Below, one piece after another: positions 34,761 to 42,038 of a DNA stretch of 64,000 nt; within the stretch, counting starts at the first letter, position 1; every line of letters starts with the position of its first letter. Below the pieces are notes generated by a model that was not told the origin of the DNA, did not search any database, and saw nothing but the letters and a program-made list of their open reading frames with translations. A program made the position numbers and the translations under genes. The stretch comes from Kitasatospora sp. NBC_00315 (GTDB lineage Bacteria > Actinomycetota > Actinomycetes > Streptomycetales > Streptomycetaceae). The stretch is taken from contig NZ_CP108025.1 in assembly GCF_041435095.1 (NCBI RefSeq), positions 3,100,001 through 3,164,000 of the forward strand, written 5' to 3'.

Positions 34761-34818
34761 CGTCGAACGACGTGGGCACCGGCCGCCAGGAGGGCGGCCG
34801 GTGCCCACGTCGTCGACG
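34761..34818. terminator. Long bidirectional terminator
   Basis: Arms 34767-34787 and 34793-34813 are perfectly complementary (21 bp) around the 5-base loop AGGAG, and the stem continues 5 bp more past a bulged A. It lies between the SnoaL-like gene and the convergent NlpC/P60 gene. Confidence 0.85.
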
Positions 34819-34905
34819 CGCCGAGGTCCACGACGTCCCGGACGTCGCCGGGCAGCCACGCCCGCCGGGGCCGCCGGGGCCGCCGGGGCAGCCGGGCGGT
34901 TCTCG

Positions 34906-34928
34906 CCGGACACGTCCGAGGTGTCCGG
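34906..34928 (-). terminator. Hairpin downstream of the NlpC/P60 gene
   Basis: CCGGACAC-N7-GTGTCCGG, a perfect 8-bp stem, 44 bp beyond the stop of the leftward gene. It may act with the longer hairpin at 34761. Confidence 0.4.
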
Positions 34929-34971
34929 GCCCGGCCTCCGGCGCCCTGGCGTGAACCCGCGCGGAGCAGTG

Positions 34972-36582
34972 CTAGAGGCTGGGCACCCGGGCGGAGGAGG
35001 AGGCCGCCGGTGAGACCGGCGTCGCGTTCGCGGAGGCCGAGGTGGTGGCCGGTGCGGTCGAGGAGGCGGACGGCTCCGGCGAGGACTGCGTCGGTGTGCC
35101 CGCCCCCGAGGGGCCTCCCGTACCGGAGGGGCTGCCCGTACCGGAGGGGCCGCCCGTACCGGAGGGCGTACCGGTGCCGGAGGGCGTACCGCCGGGGGTC
35201 GTCGCGGTGTCCGTCGGCGATCCGGTCCCGGTGGACGGGGTCCCCGGCTCCGACGGCGCCGTGGTGGGCGTGACCCCGGGCGCGGGGGTGCCACCGGGCG
35301 TCGGCACCGCGGGCACGGTCGCCGGCGGCGACGGCGCTATCGGTGTCGCGGTGTCCCAGTTCGTCGGCAGGGCCGGCACCTTCCAGGCGCCGCCCTGGTC
35401 GTCCGCGCCGGTACCGGGATCCGGCCGGACGGCGCCCAGGATCGGCATCGAGCCGATCGGCGAGACCTTGATCACCGCGCCGGGGCGCGGCGCCTGCACC
35501 ACCAGACCGCCGCCGATGTACATCGCGACGTGAGTGGCACCGGCGAAGTAGATCACCAGGTCGCCCGGGCGCAGCTGGTTCAGCGGTACGTGCTGGAGCC
35601 GGGCCCACTGCTCCTGGCTCGTCCGCGGGATCGGGTTCCCGGCGTGCAGCCAGGCCTGCGAGGTGAGGCCCGAGCAGTCGAAGACGTCCGGTCCCGCGCC
35701 GCCCCAGACGTACGGCTTGCCGAGCTGCGCCAGCGCGTACGCCACCGCCGCCCGGCCGGCCTGCGAGGGCGTCCGCTCGCCCTTGCCGAGTGCGCCGGAG
35801 GCGAGGAAGACCAGCTGGGCCTCGTCCGCCTGGACCTTCTCCAGCTCGGCGAGCTCGCTGCGCTGGGCACCGGTGAGCGAGCCGACCAGCTGCTCGACGG
35901 ACGTCAGCTCGGAGGCGACCGCGGCCTTGGCCGTGTCCTGCTGCGCCACCAGTTCCTGGGATTCCTTGAGCGCGCCCTCGGTCTGCTTCTGCACGTCGCC
36001 GAGCGAAGCACGGTCGGACTTGAGGTGGTCCAGGAAGGCGGACTGCGAGCGGCTGGCCGCCGCGAGCAGCTCCGCCATGGTCACGGCCTCGTAGGGGTCG
36101 TCCGAGAGGAGCAGTTCGGCGTAGGCCGAGGCGCTGCCGTTGCGGTACTGGGCCGCGGCCAGCTGGGCGGCGATGTCCGTCCCCGCGTCCACCAGCTTCT
36201 GCTGGCGCTGCAGCTGGTTCTGCAGGTCGACCAGGGTGGCCTGCTGCTGGTTCACCTTGGCGACGGCGCCGTTGTACTGCTCGGTCGCGGCCTCGGCGCT
36301 GCCGTAGAGCTGGTGCAGCCGGTCCAGCAGCGGGCCGAGGGTCTGCTTGGCGTCGGCGAGCGGATCGGCGCCGGGGGCCACGGTCGGCGCGGTGGCCGAG
36401 GGGGTCGGCCCGGGCGCGGCGAACGCGGCCTGGGTCGCGAAGGGCAGTGACAGCGCGGCCACGGCGAGCACGGCGCCGCATCTGAGGGCGGCCCGGACCC
36501 ACGGCCGTACCCCGGTCGATTCCGTACGCCGCAACGCCCCGCCCATCGGACTGCCCTCCCCGCCCCGGTAGCTCTTCGGCAT
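34972..36582 (-). CDS. Secreted NlpC/P60 peptidoglycan endopeptidase
   Basis: A 536-residue cell-wall hydrolase of the C40 family. Signal peptide at residues 1-55; coiled-coil region about 75-260 rich in Gln/Ala/Leu; catalytic domain about 270-385 with C303 in FDCSGLTSQ and H351 in ATHVAMYIGGG. The last 130 residues are a low-complexity Pro/Ser/Thr/Gly tail with PSGTG repeats, probably spanning the wall. It should cleave stem-peptide bonds during growth. Divergent from the phosphate operon. I looked for the c-di-AMP (ydaO) riboswitch common before such genes and did not find it. Confidence 0.93.
   Translation of the reverse strand: MPKSYRGGEGSPMGGALRRTESTGVRPWVRAALRCGAVLAVAALSLPFATQAAFAAPGPTPSATAPTVAPGADPLADAKQTLGPLLDRLHQLYGSAEAATEQYNGAVAKVNQQQATLVDLQNQLQRQQKLVDAGTDIAAQLAAAQYRNGSASAYAELLLSDDPYEAVTMAELLAAASRSQSAFLDHLKSDRASLGDVQKQTEGALKESQELVAQQDTAKAAVASELTSVEQLVGSLTGAQRSELAELEKVQADEAQLVFLASGALGKGERTPSQAGRAAVAYALAQLGKPYVWGGAGPDVFDCSGLTSQAWLHAGNPIPRTSQEQWARLQHVPLNQLRPGDLVIYFAGATHVAMYIGGGLVVQAPRPGAVIKVSPIGSMPILGAVRPDPGTGADDQGGAWKVPALPTNWDTATPIAPSPPATVPAVPTPGGTPAPGVTPTTAPSEPGTPSTGTGSPTDTATTPGGTPSGTGTPSGTGGPSGTGSPSGTGGPSGAGTPTQSSPEPSASSTAPATTSASANATPVSPAASSSARVPSL
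35117..35188. repeat. 18-bp repeats inside the NlpC/P60 gene
   Basis: Four tandem 18-bp units of the form CCCGTACCGGAGGGGCYG encode the PSGTGx repeats of the C-terminal tail. Confidence 0.8.
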
Positions 36583-36841
36583 GGCTTTCCGGATCTCCGC
36601 CGAATCCTGTCATGCCGGAGCCGGACCGAGACAGACCGTGCCCGTACATATTGATGAATTCTTCAGGGACGGCGGGGCCACCGGAGGGGCGGACCCGCAG
36701 GTGACTGTGAGACAGGTCTCAACAAACCCCATCGAAGTCGGATGATCCGCCCGAAAATGCCCGAACAGAGGGGCTCTCTCCACGTTTTCACAAGATCTAC
36801 GCAACCTCCCGGACATGCCGGGAACCGCAACGTCCGATCCA
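36583..36841. other. AT-richer divergent promoter region
   Basis: Between the NlpC/P60 gene and the PHO box. It contains unusual A/T runs for this genome (for example near 36640-36665) but I see no open frame with start signals and no recognisable riboswitch. Confidence 0.4.
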
Positions 36842-36863
36842 GTTCACCTTCCGTTCATCCACC
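36842..36863 (+). promoter_or_regulatory. PHO box (PhoP operator)
   Basis: Two 11-bp direct repeats, GTTCACCTTCC and GTTCATCCACC, match the streptomycete PhoP unit G(G/T)TCAYYYR(G/C)G. They lie 59 bp upstream of the phosphate transporter start and immediately before a -10-like box. Confidence 0.75.
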
Positions 36864-36868
36864 ATCCC

Positions 36869-36874
36869 TACGGT
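36869..36874 (+). promoter_or_regulatory. -10 box of the phosphate transporter promoter
   Basis: TACGGT, 5 bp after the second PHO repeat, so that the repeats occupy the -35 position as at activated PhoP promoters. The start of transcription should be near 36881. Confidence 0.45.
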
Positions 36875-36922
36875 CGCCCGTGACACCAACATCAGTGCGA
36901 CAACTACGACGATTGTTTGGGT

Positions 36923-38095
36923 ATGGAACACATCTCGTTCCTGGTAGCCGTCGTGATCATCACGGCGCTCGCCTTCGACTTCACCAACGGGTTCCACGAC
37001 ACCGCGAACGCGATGGCCACCTCCATCGCCACCGGCGCCCTGCGGCCCAAGGTCGCGGTCACCATCGCGGCGGTCCTCAACTTCGCGGGCGCCTTCCTGT
37101 CCGTGAAGGTCGCCACCACCATCTCGGGTGGCATCGTCAACGAGAAGGCGGGCCTCCATCCGTCGATCATCTTCGCGGCGCTGGTGGGCGCGATCCTCTG
37201 GAACCTGCTGACCTGGCTGCGAGGTCTGCCGTCCAGCTCCTCGCACGCGCTGTACGGCGGCCTGATCGGCGCCACCGTGGTGGGTGTCGGCTTCGGCGGC
37301 GTCAACTTCACGACCGTGGTGACCAAGATCCTCATCCCGGCCGTGGCCTCCCCGATCGTGGCCGGCCTGGCCTCCTGGGGCGCCACCAAGCTGGCGTACC
37401 TGATCACCTCGCGCGGCAACGAGAAGACGACCACCAAGGCCTTCAAGACCGGCCAGATCGCCTCCTCCTCGCTGATCTCGCTGGCCCACGGCACCAACGA
37501 CGCCCAGAAGACGATGGGCATCATCACCCTGACCCTGGTCTCGGTCGGCGCCCTGCCCAAGGGCGCGCTGCCCCCCACCTGGGTGATCATCGGCGCCGGC
37601 GCGGCCATCGCGCTCGGCACCTACATGGGCGGCTGGCGCATCATCCGCTCGATGGGCAAGGGCCTCGCCGACATCCAGCCGCCGCAGGGCTTCTCCTCCG
37701 AGACGGCGGCCGCCGCGGTCATCCTGACCTCCTCGCACATGGGCTACGGCCTCTCCACCACTCAGGTCTGCTCCGGCGGCATCATGGGCGCCGGTCTCGG
37801 CGGCCCGAGGCGCCAGCTCAACTGGAGCATGGCCCGCCGGATGGTCTACACCTGGGGCCTGACGCTGCCCGCCGCCGCCCTGGTGGCCGGCGCAGCGGCC
37901 TTCGTCGCGGACCAGGGCACCTGGGGCGTCGTCGTGGTCGGCGCGGTCCTGGTGGCCGGCTCCGGTGCGATGTACCTGTTCTCCCGGCGCCAGCCGGTGC
38001 ACTCGGGCAACGTCCGCGACGGCGCGGCGGTCGAGGTCACCCCCGTCCCGACGGCGGCCTCCCCCGCCCCCGTCCAGACCACCGTCGCGGCCTGA
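36923..38095 (+). CDS. pit: Inorganic phosphate transporter, PiT family
   Basis: A 390-residue low-affinity phosphate:cation symporter of the membrane. The PiT signature is present in both halves: DFTNGFHDTANAMATSIATGAL near the N-terminus and ISLAHGTNDAQKTMGIITL in the middle. About ten helices are expected. The ATG at 36923 (MEHISFL) lacks a clear SD. The PHO box upstream indicates control by PhoR-PhoP. The small gene behind it, 11 bp away, is its usual companion. A 26-bp hairpin ends the unit. Confidence 0.95.
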   Translation: MEHISFLVAVVIITALAFDFTNGFHDTANAMATSIATGALRPKVAVTIAAVLNFAGAFLSVKVATTISGGIVNEKAGLHPSIIFAALVGAILWNLLTWLRGLPSSSSHALYGGLIGATVVGVGFGGVNFTTVVTKILIPAVASPIVAGLASWGATKLAYLITSRGNEKTTTKAFKTGQIASSSLISLAHGTNDAQKTMGIITLTLVSVGALPKGALPPTWVIIGAGAAIALGTYMGGWRIIRSMGKGLADIQPPQGFSSETAAAAVILTSSHMGYGLSTTQVCSGGIMGAGLGGPRRQLNWSMARRMVYTWGLTLPAAALVAGAAAFVADQGTWGVVVVGAVLVAGSGAMYLFSRRQPVHSGNVRDGAAVEVTPVPTAASPAPVQTTVAA

Positions 38096-38106
38096 AGGGC
38101 AACGCC

Positions 38107-38349
38107 ATGAACATCAAGTGGAACGCGCTGGCCCAGACGGCCGGTATCAGCTTCGGCATCACCGTCACCGTGGTCGCGGTCTTCGCCCTCGGCATCCTGG
38201 CCCTGTCCCGCCGCGAGGCCGCCCCGGAGAGCGGCTCGGCGCCGGGCCGGACCTCGGGCCGGGGCTCGCTCGCCCTGGCCGGCGCGAGCGTCTGCTTCGC
38301 CGCCTGCGCGGGCGCGGTGCTGTACGGACTGAGCCTGATCGCGGGCTAG
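38107..38349 (+). CDS. Small membrane protein accompanying the phosphate transporter (80 aa)
   Basis: Two transmembrane helices, about residues 13-34 (ISFGITVTVVAVFALGILAL) and 54-78 (SLALAGASVCFAACAGAVLYG), joined by a short basic and Gly/Ser-rich loop. It starts 11 bp after the transporter stop and must share its mRNA. Comparable small proteins follow PiT genes in streptomycetes; function unknown, perhaps an accessory subunit. Confidence 0.85.
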   Translation: MNIKWNALAQTAGISFGITVTVVAVFALGILALSRREAAPESGSAPGRTSGRGSLALAGASVCFAACAGAVLYGLSLIAG

Positions 38350-38378
38350 CCGCACGCCCCACGGGGCGGGCGCACGAC

Positions 38379-38435
38379 GGACGGGAGCGCGGGCCGGCGG
38401 CGGAGAGATTCCGCCGCCGGCCCGCGCTCCCGTCC
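38379..38435. terminator. 26-bp perfect bidirectional terminator
   Basis: Arms 38379-38404 and 38410-38435 are exact complements with a 5-base loop (GAGAT). It separates the phosphate operon from the convergent MFS gene. Confidence 0.9.
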
Positions 38436-38569
38436 TTGCCGGGCCCGTCGCCGCCCGGCTGCTCGTCGTCGCGGTGTTCGACGGCGGACCGTTCGACGGC
38501 GGACTGTCCGCCGCCCGACCGATCGACGGCAGGGCTCGTTCGACGGCAGGCCCGATCGACGGCCTGCCC

Positions 38570-40123
38570 TCAGCCGCCGTTCCCGGTCCGCAGCGGGACC
38601 TCACGGATGAAGAGCACCACCAGGAAGGCCAGCAGCGCGAACGGCGCCGCCACCAGGAAGACCACACCGACGCCGTGGCCGAACGCGTCGGTGACCAGCG
38701 GGACCACCGGCGCGGGCAGCGTGTGCAGGTCCGGGATCTCGCTGCCGCCGGCGCCGCCCTGGCCGGCCGGGATTCCCGCGGCCGTCATGTTCTCGGTGAG
38801 GTAGCGGCCGACCCGGTTGGTCATCAGGGCGCCGAGCGCCGAGACGCCCATCGCGCCGCCCATCGTGCGGAAGAAGGTGACCACCGAGCTGGCCGCGCCG
38901 AGCTCGCTGCGCGGCACGGTGTTCTGCACGGCCAGGACGAGGTTCTGCATGGTCAGGCCGAGCCCGATGCCCGCCAGCGCCATGTAGAGCGAGAGCCAGC
39001 CGTAGCCGGTGTCGTCCCGGACGGTGCCGAGCAGGCCGAAGCCGACCGCCAGCAGGAAGGTCCCGGCCACCAGGAAGCCCTTCCACCGGCCGTACCGGGT
39101 GATCAGTCTGCCGGCGACGGTGGAGGAGACCGCCAGGCCGAGGATCATCGGCAGCGTCATCAGGCCGGCCATCGTCGGCGACTTCTCCCGGGCCAGCTGG
39201 AAGTACTGGCTGAGGAAGGTCGTCGCGCCGTACATCCCCACCCCGACCAGCACGCTGGCGGCGGCGGCGAGGGTGACGGTGCGGTGGCGGAAGAGCGCCA
39301 GCGGGATGATCGGCTCGGCCGCGCGGCTCTCGACGAGGAGGGCGAGCGCGCCGAGCAGGACGCCGCCGCCGACCATCACCAGGGTCTGCCAGGAGACCCA
39401 GGCGTAGTTCTTGCCGGCCAGCGTGATCCAGATCATCATCAGGCTGACGGCGCCGGTGATGACGGTGGCGCCGAGGTAGTCGATCTTCGCCTTGCGCTTG
39501 ACCACCGGGAGCCGCAGGGTGCGCTGGAGGACCAGGATCGCGATCAGCGAGAACGGGATGCCGACGTAGAAGCACCAGCGCCAGCCGAGCCAGTCGGTGT
39601 CGACGATCACACCGCCGATCAGCGGGCCGCCGATGGTGGCCAGCGCGAAGACCGCGCCGAAGTAGCCGCTGTAGCGCCCGCGCTCGCGCGGCGGGACCAT
39701 CGCCGCCAGGCAGATCTGCGCCAGCGCGGTCACGCCGCCGGCGCCGACGCCCTGGAGCACCCGGCAGCCGATCAGTTCGGCGGTGTTCTGGGAGAGGCCG
39801 GCCAGGGCCGACGAGACGATGTAGATGACCAGTGCTATCTGCACCAGCAGCTTCTTGCTGACCAGGTCGGAGAGCTTGCCCCAGATCGGGGTGGACGCGG
39901 TCAGCGAGAGCAGGGCGGCGGTGATCACCCAGGTGTAGGCGGACTCACCGCCGTGCAGGTCGGTGAGGATCCTGGGCAGGGCGTTGGAGACCACGGTCGA
40001 GGAGAGCACCGCGACGAAGAGGCCGAGCAGCAGCCCGGAGAGGGCTTCGAGCACCTGCCGGTGGGTCATGGGGGTGTCGTCGGTGGTGGCGGCTCCGGTC
40101 GAGACGGGGGAGCTGACGGTCAT
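38570..40123 (-). CDS. DHA2-family MFS drug exporter (14 TM), MarR-controlled
   Basis: A 517-residue EmrB/QacA-type exporter. Signatures: AVLSSTVVSNALPRIL in TM1, PIWGKLSDLVSKKLLV in the TM2-3 loop, and CRVLQGVGAGGV in TM4. GAAGGA lies 5 bp before the ATG at 40123. The promoter carries two copies of a GTTGM-N5-GCAAC dyad, and a marR gene lies 207 bp upstream on the same strand. This is a classic repressor-exporter pair, so inducer and substrate are probably the same small molecule, possibly a phenolic or an antibiotic. Confidence 0.94.
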   Translation of the reverse strand: MTVSSPVSTGAATTDDTPMTHRQVLEALSGLLLGLFVAVLSSTVVSNALPRILTDLHGGESAYTWVITAALLSLTASTPIWGKLSDLVSKKLLVQIALVIYIVSSALAGLSQNTAELIGCRVLQGVGAGGVTALAQICLAAMVPPRERGRYSGYFGAVFALATIGGPLIGGVIVDTDWLGWRWCFYVGIPFSLIAILVLQRTLRLPVVKRKAKIDYLGATVITGAVSLMMIWITLAGKNYAWVSWQTLVMVGGGVLLGALALLVESRAAEPIIPLALFRHRTVTLAAAASVLVGVGMYGATTFLSQYFQLAREKSPTMAGLMTLPMILGLAVSSTVAGRLITRYGRWKGFLVAGTFLLAVGFGLLGTVRDDTGYGWLSLYMALAGIGLGLTMQNLVLAVQNTVPRSELGAASSVVTFFRTMGGAMGVSALGALMTNRVGRYLTENMTAAGIPAGQGGAGGSEIPDLHTLPAPVVPLVTDAFGHGVGVVFLVAAPFALLAFLVVLFIREVPLRTGNGG

Positions 40124-40155
40124 CGGGGTCCTTCGGCTTTTTGGTACGAAAATTT

Positions 40156-40170
40156 GTTGCCTTGAGCAAC
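40156..40170. promoter_or_regulatory. MarR operator copy 1 at the MFS promoter
   Basis: GTTGC-CTTGA-GCAAC, a perfect 5-5-5 dyad covering the -10 box and start point of the exporter promoter. Confidence 0.65.
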
Positions 40171-40197
40171 CATAAAGAGGATGGTTGACCCGGGCAA
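40169..40197 (-). promoter_or_regulatory. Promoter of the MFS exporter
   Basis: Minus strand TTGCCC (40197-40192), 17-bp spacer, TATGGT (40174-40169). Both elements are covered by the dyads on either side. Confidence 0.6.
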
Positions 40198-40198
40198 C
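40184..40198. promoter_or_regulatory. MarR operator copy 2 at the MFS promoter
   Basis: GTTGA-CCCGG-GCAAC, same half-sites and spacing as copy 1 and centred 28 bp from it; it covers the -35 box. Confidence 0.6.
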
Positions 40199-40330
40199 TT
40201 TCTTCAAGCCCAAGTAAAGTTCTCGCCAGGTCCCTTTGCCCGCCCTTTGCCGGGCCGTCGGGACAGGTGAATCCACTCCCCGGGGGACGCCGCGCCCGGC
40301 CCGCGCCCGATCCACGACCGGCGCCGCCGG

Positions 40331-40780
40331 TCAGCTCCCGGCCGGCTCCTCGGTCAGGTCGTTGAAGCGCACCAGCAGGTCGGCGAAGCGCACCACGTCG
40401 TCCTGCGGCCAGGTCTCCAGCAACTCCCGGAACCGCGCCGTACGGGCGTCGCGCACCCGCAGATAGCGCGCCGTACCGTCCTCGGTCAGCGACACCAGCG
40501 CGGCCCGGCGGTCCAGCGGATCGATCTCCCGGGCCAGCAGCCCGATCTCCTCCAGCGCCTTGACCTGCCGGCTCACGGTGGCCTTGCCGACCGAGAAGTG
40601 CGCCCCGATGTCGGTCAGCCGCACCTTGCCGGCCTGCTCGACGAAGCCGAGCATGCTGTACCCCATGCCCTCCAGCTCCGGGTGCACCTGTCGCGACAGT
40701 TCCCCGACCCTGGCCCGCCCCCGCCGGAACAGCAGGGCGATCTCCCGCTCCACCGCCAGCAGAGCCTGCTCGTCACTCAC
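40331..40780 (-). CDS. MarR-family transcriptional regulator
   Basis: A 149-residue winged-helix regulator: IALLFRRGRARVGELSRQVHPELEGMGYSMLGFV dimer helix, LTDIGAHFSVGKATVSRQVKALEEIGLL recognition helix region, and the wing DPLDRRAALVSLTEDG. The GTG start has a GATACT box 7 bp upstream and no clear SD, suggesting a leaderless mRNA. It lies between the exporter it probably represses (same strand) and a divergent membrane-protein gene whose promoter carries another dyad. Confidence 0.92.
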   Translation of the reverse strand: MSDEQALLAVEREIALLFRRGRARVGELSRQVHPELEGMGYSMLGFVEQAGKVRLTDIGAHFSVGKATVSRQVKALEEIGLLAREIDPLDRRAALVSLTEDGTARYLRVRDARTARFRELLETWPQDDVVRFADLLVRFNDLTEEPAGS

Positions 40781-40850
40781 CCCGCCAGTATCGCGCAGAC
40801 ATCGGCGCGGGATTCCCGGGCAGAGACGTACGTGATGGTACGAATCATCT

Positions 40851-40865
40851 GATTGGCACCCAATC
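40851..40865. promoter_or_regulatory. Candidate regulator operator in the divergent promoter
   Basis: GATTGG-CAC-CCAATC, a perfect 6-3-6 dyad overlapping the -35 box of the rightward gene. Its half-site differs from the GTTGC type at the exporter, so it may bind a different regulator or bind MarR more weakly. Confidence 0.5.
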
Positions 40866-40881
40866 GTCCTGACAGTAGGGA
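40853..40881 (+). promoter_or_regulatory. Promoter of the divergent membrane-protein gene
   Basis: TTGGCA (40853-40858), 17-bp spacer, TAGGGA (40876-40881). Transcription should begin at or next to the ATG at 40889, making the mRNA leaderless. Confidence 0.55.
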
Positions 40882-40888
40882 GATGTCG

Positions 40889-41926
40889 ATGGCCGCCTCC
40901 GAGCCGGGCTTCGCCGCGGAACTCAAGGATGCGGTGACCCCTCGCACAGCACTGCTGGTGGTCGCGGTCCTCCTCCTCCAACTGGCCTTCATCGTGTCGT
41001 ACGTCGGCGCGTTGCATCACCCGACGCCGCATCAGCTCTCCATCGCCGTCGTCGCCCCGCCGGCGGTCCAGCCGAAGCTGGTGGCGGCCCTGGAGGCGGT
41101 GCCGGACGACGCGGTCAGGACCTCCACCTCCCCCGACCGGGACACCGCCGTCGCGCGGATCAAGGATCAGAAGATCTACGCGGCACTGCTCTTCGACCCC
41201 AGCGGCACCCAGGACACCCTGCTGGTCGCCGACGCGCGCGGCCCGGCCGCCGCCAGGGCCGCCGAGACGATCGTCACCGCGATCGACAAGAACCAGGGGC
41301 GGACGGTCGTGGTCGACGACGTGGTGCCGCTGGCCCCGGGTGACGCCGAGGGGCTCTCCTCCTTCTACCTGGTGATCGGCTGGTGCGTCGGCGGCTACCT
41401 GGTCGCCTCGATCCTCGGCATCAGCGCCGGCTCCCGGCCCGCCAACACCGCCCGCGCGCTGATCCGGCTGGGCGCCCTGGCGCTGTACTCGATCGCGGCC
41501 GGCGTCGGCGGCGCCCTGATCGTCGGCCCGGTGCTGCACGCGCTGCCCGGCTCCACCTGGGGGCTGATCGGCCTCGGCACTCTGGTGGTGTTCGGGGTGG
41601 GCGCCTTCACGATGGCGCTGCAGTGCCTGTTCGGGATCGTCGGCATCGGGCTGGCGGTGCTGTTGTTCGTGGTCCTCGGCAATCCCAGCGCGGGCGGGGT
41701 GTTCCCGCCCCCACTGATGCCGGCCTTCTGGCGGGCCATCGGCGCGTGGTTCCCGAACGGCGCCGGGACCGACGTGGCCCGCTCGATCGCGTACTTCGGC
41801 GCCACCGGCATCGCCGTCCCCCTGATGGTGCTGACCGCCTGGGCCGTCGTCGGGGTCGCCGTGACCCTGGTCGCGGTGGCCTACCGGCCCGGCCGCGAGC
41901 GCGACCCGGCCCCGGCCCTCGCCTGA
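40889..41926 (+). CDS. Membrane protein with YhgE/ABC-2-like plan
   Basis: A 345-residue membrane protein: one N-terminal helix (residues about 18-40), a soluble extracytoplasmic domain of about 130 residues (HQLSIAVVAPPAVQPKLVAALE onwards), then five or six C-terminal helices beginning LVIGWCVGGYLVASILG. This resembles YhgE/Pip and ABC-2-type export components, without an ATPase nearby. ATG at 40889 chosen; ATG at 40883 is 2 codons longer. Divergent from marR, it likely belongs to the same efflux/defence response. Confidence 0.8.
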   Translation: MAASEPGFAAELKDAVTPRTALLVVAVLLLQLAFIVSYVGALHHPTPHQLSIAVVAPPAVQPKLVAALEAVPDDAVRTSTSPDRDTAVARIKDQKIYAALLFDPSGTQDTLLVADARGPAAARAAETIVTAIDKNQGRTVVVDDVVPLAPGDAEGLSSFYLVIGWCVGGYLVASILGISAGSRPANTARALIRLGALALYSIAAGVGGALIVGPVLHALPGSTWGLIGLGTLVVFGVGAFTMALQCLFGIVGIGLAVLLFVVLGNPSAGGVFPPPLMPAFWRAIGAWFPNGAGTDVARSIAYFGATGIAVPLMVLTAWAVVGVAVTLVAVAYRPGRERDPAPALA

Positions 41927-42002
41927 GCGGCGCGCACCCCTACCCGCGCGCACCCCTACCCGCGCGCCGCCCGGAAGCGCGCTCGGCGCGGGGGTGCGCC
42001 GC
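41927..42002. terminator. Imperfect hairpin between convergent genes
   Basis: GCGGCGCGCACCCC at 41927 can pair with GGGGTGCGCCGC at 41991 (one GC step bulged); a 16-bp GCGCACCCCTACCCGC direct repeat lies inside. Confidence 0.4.
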
Positions 42003-42038
42003 CGGAGCGCAGCGCCTCCCCCGCGCCTTCCCCGCGCC

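Noticed and set aside
35117..35188. Repeats considered as a CRISPR-like array.
   Set aside because: Units are contiguous, lack spacers, and encode the repeat tail of the NlpC/P60 protein.
34298..36649. A 783-codon minus-strand frame covering the NlpC/P60 gene in another phase.
   Set aside because: The 536-residue frame has a signal peptide and the catalytic Cys and His; the longer one has no recognisable domain.
36583..36841. Possible c-di-AMP (ydaO) riboswitch before the NlpC/P60 gene.
   Set aside because: None of the conserved ydaO core segments could be found on the minus strand.
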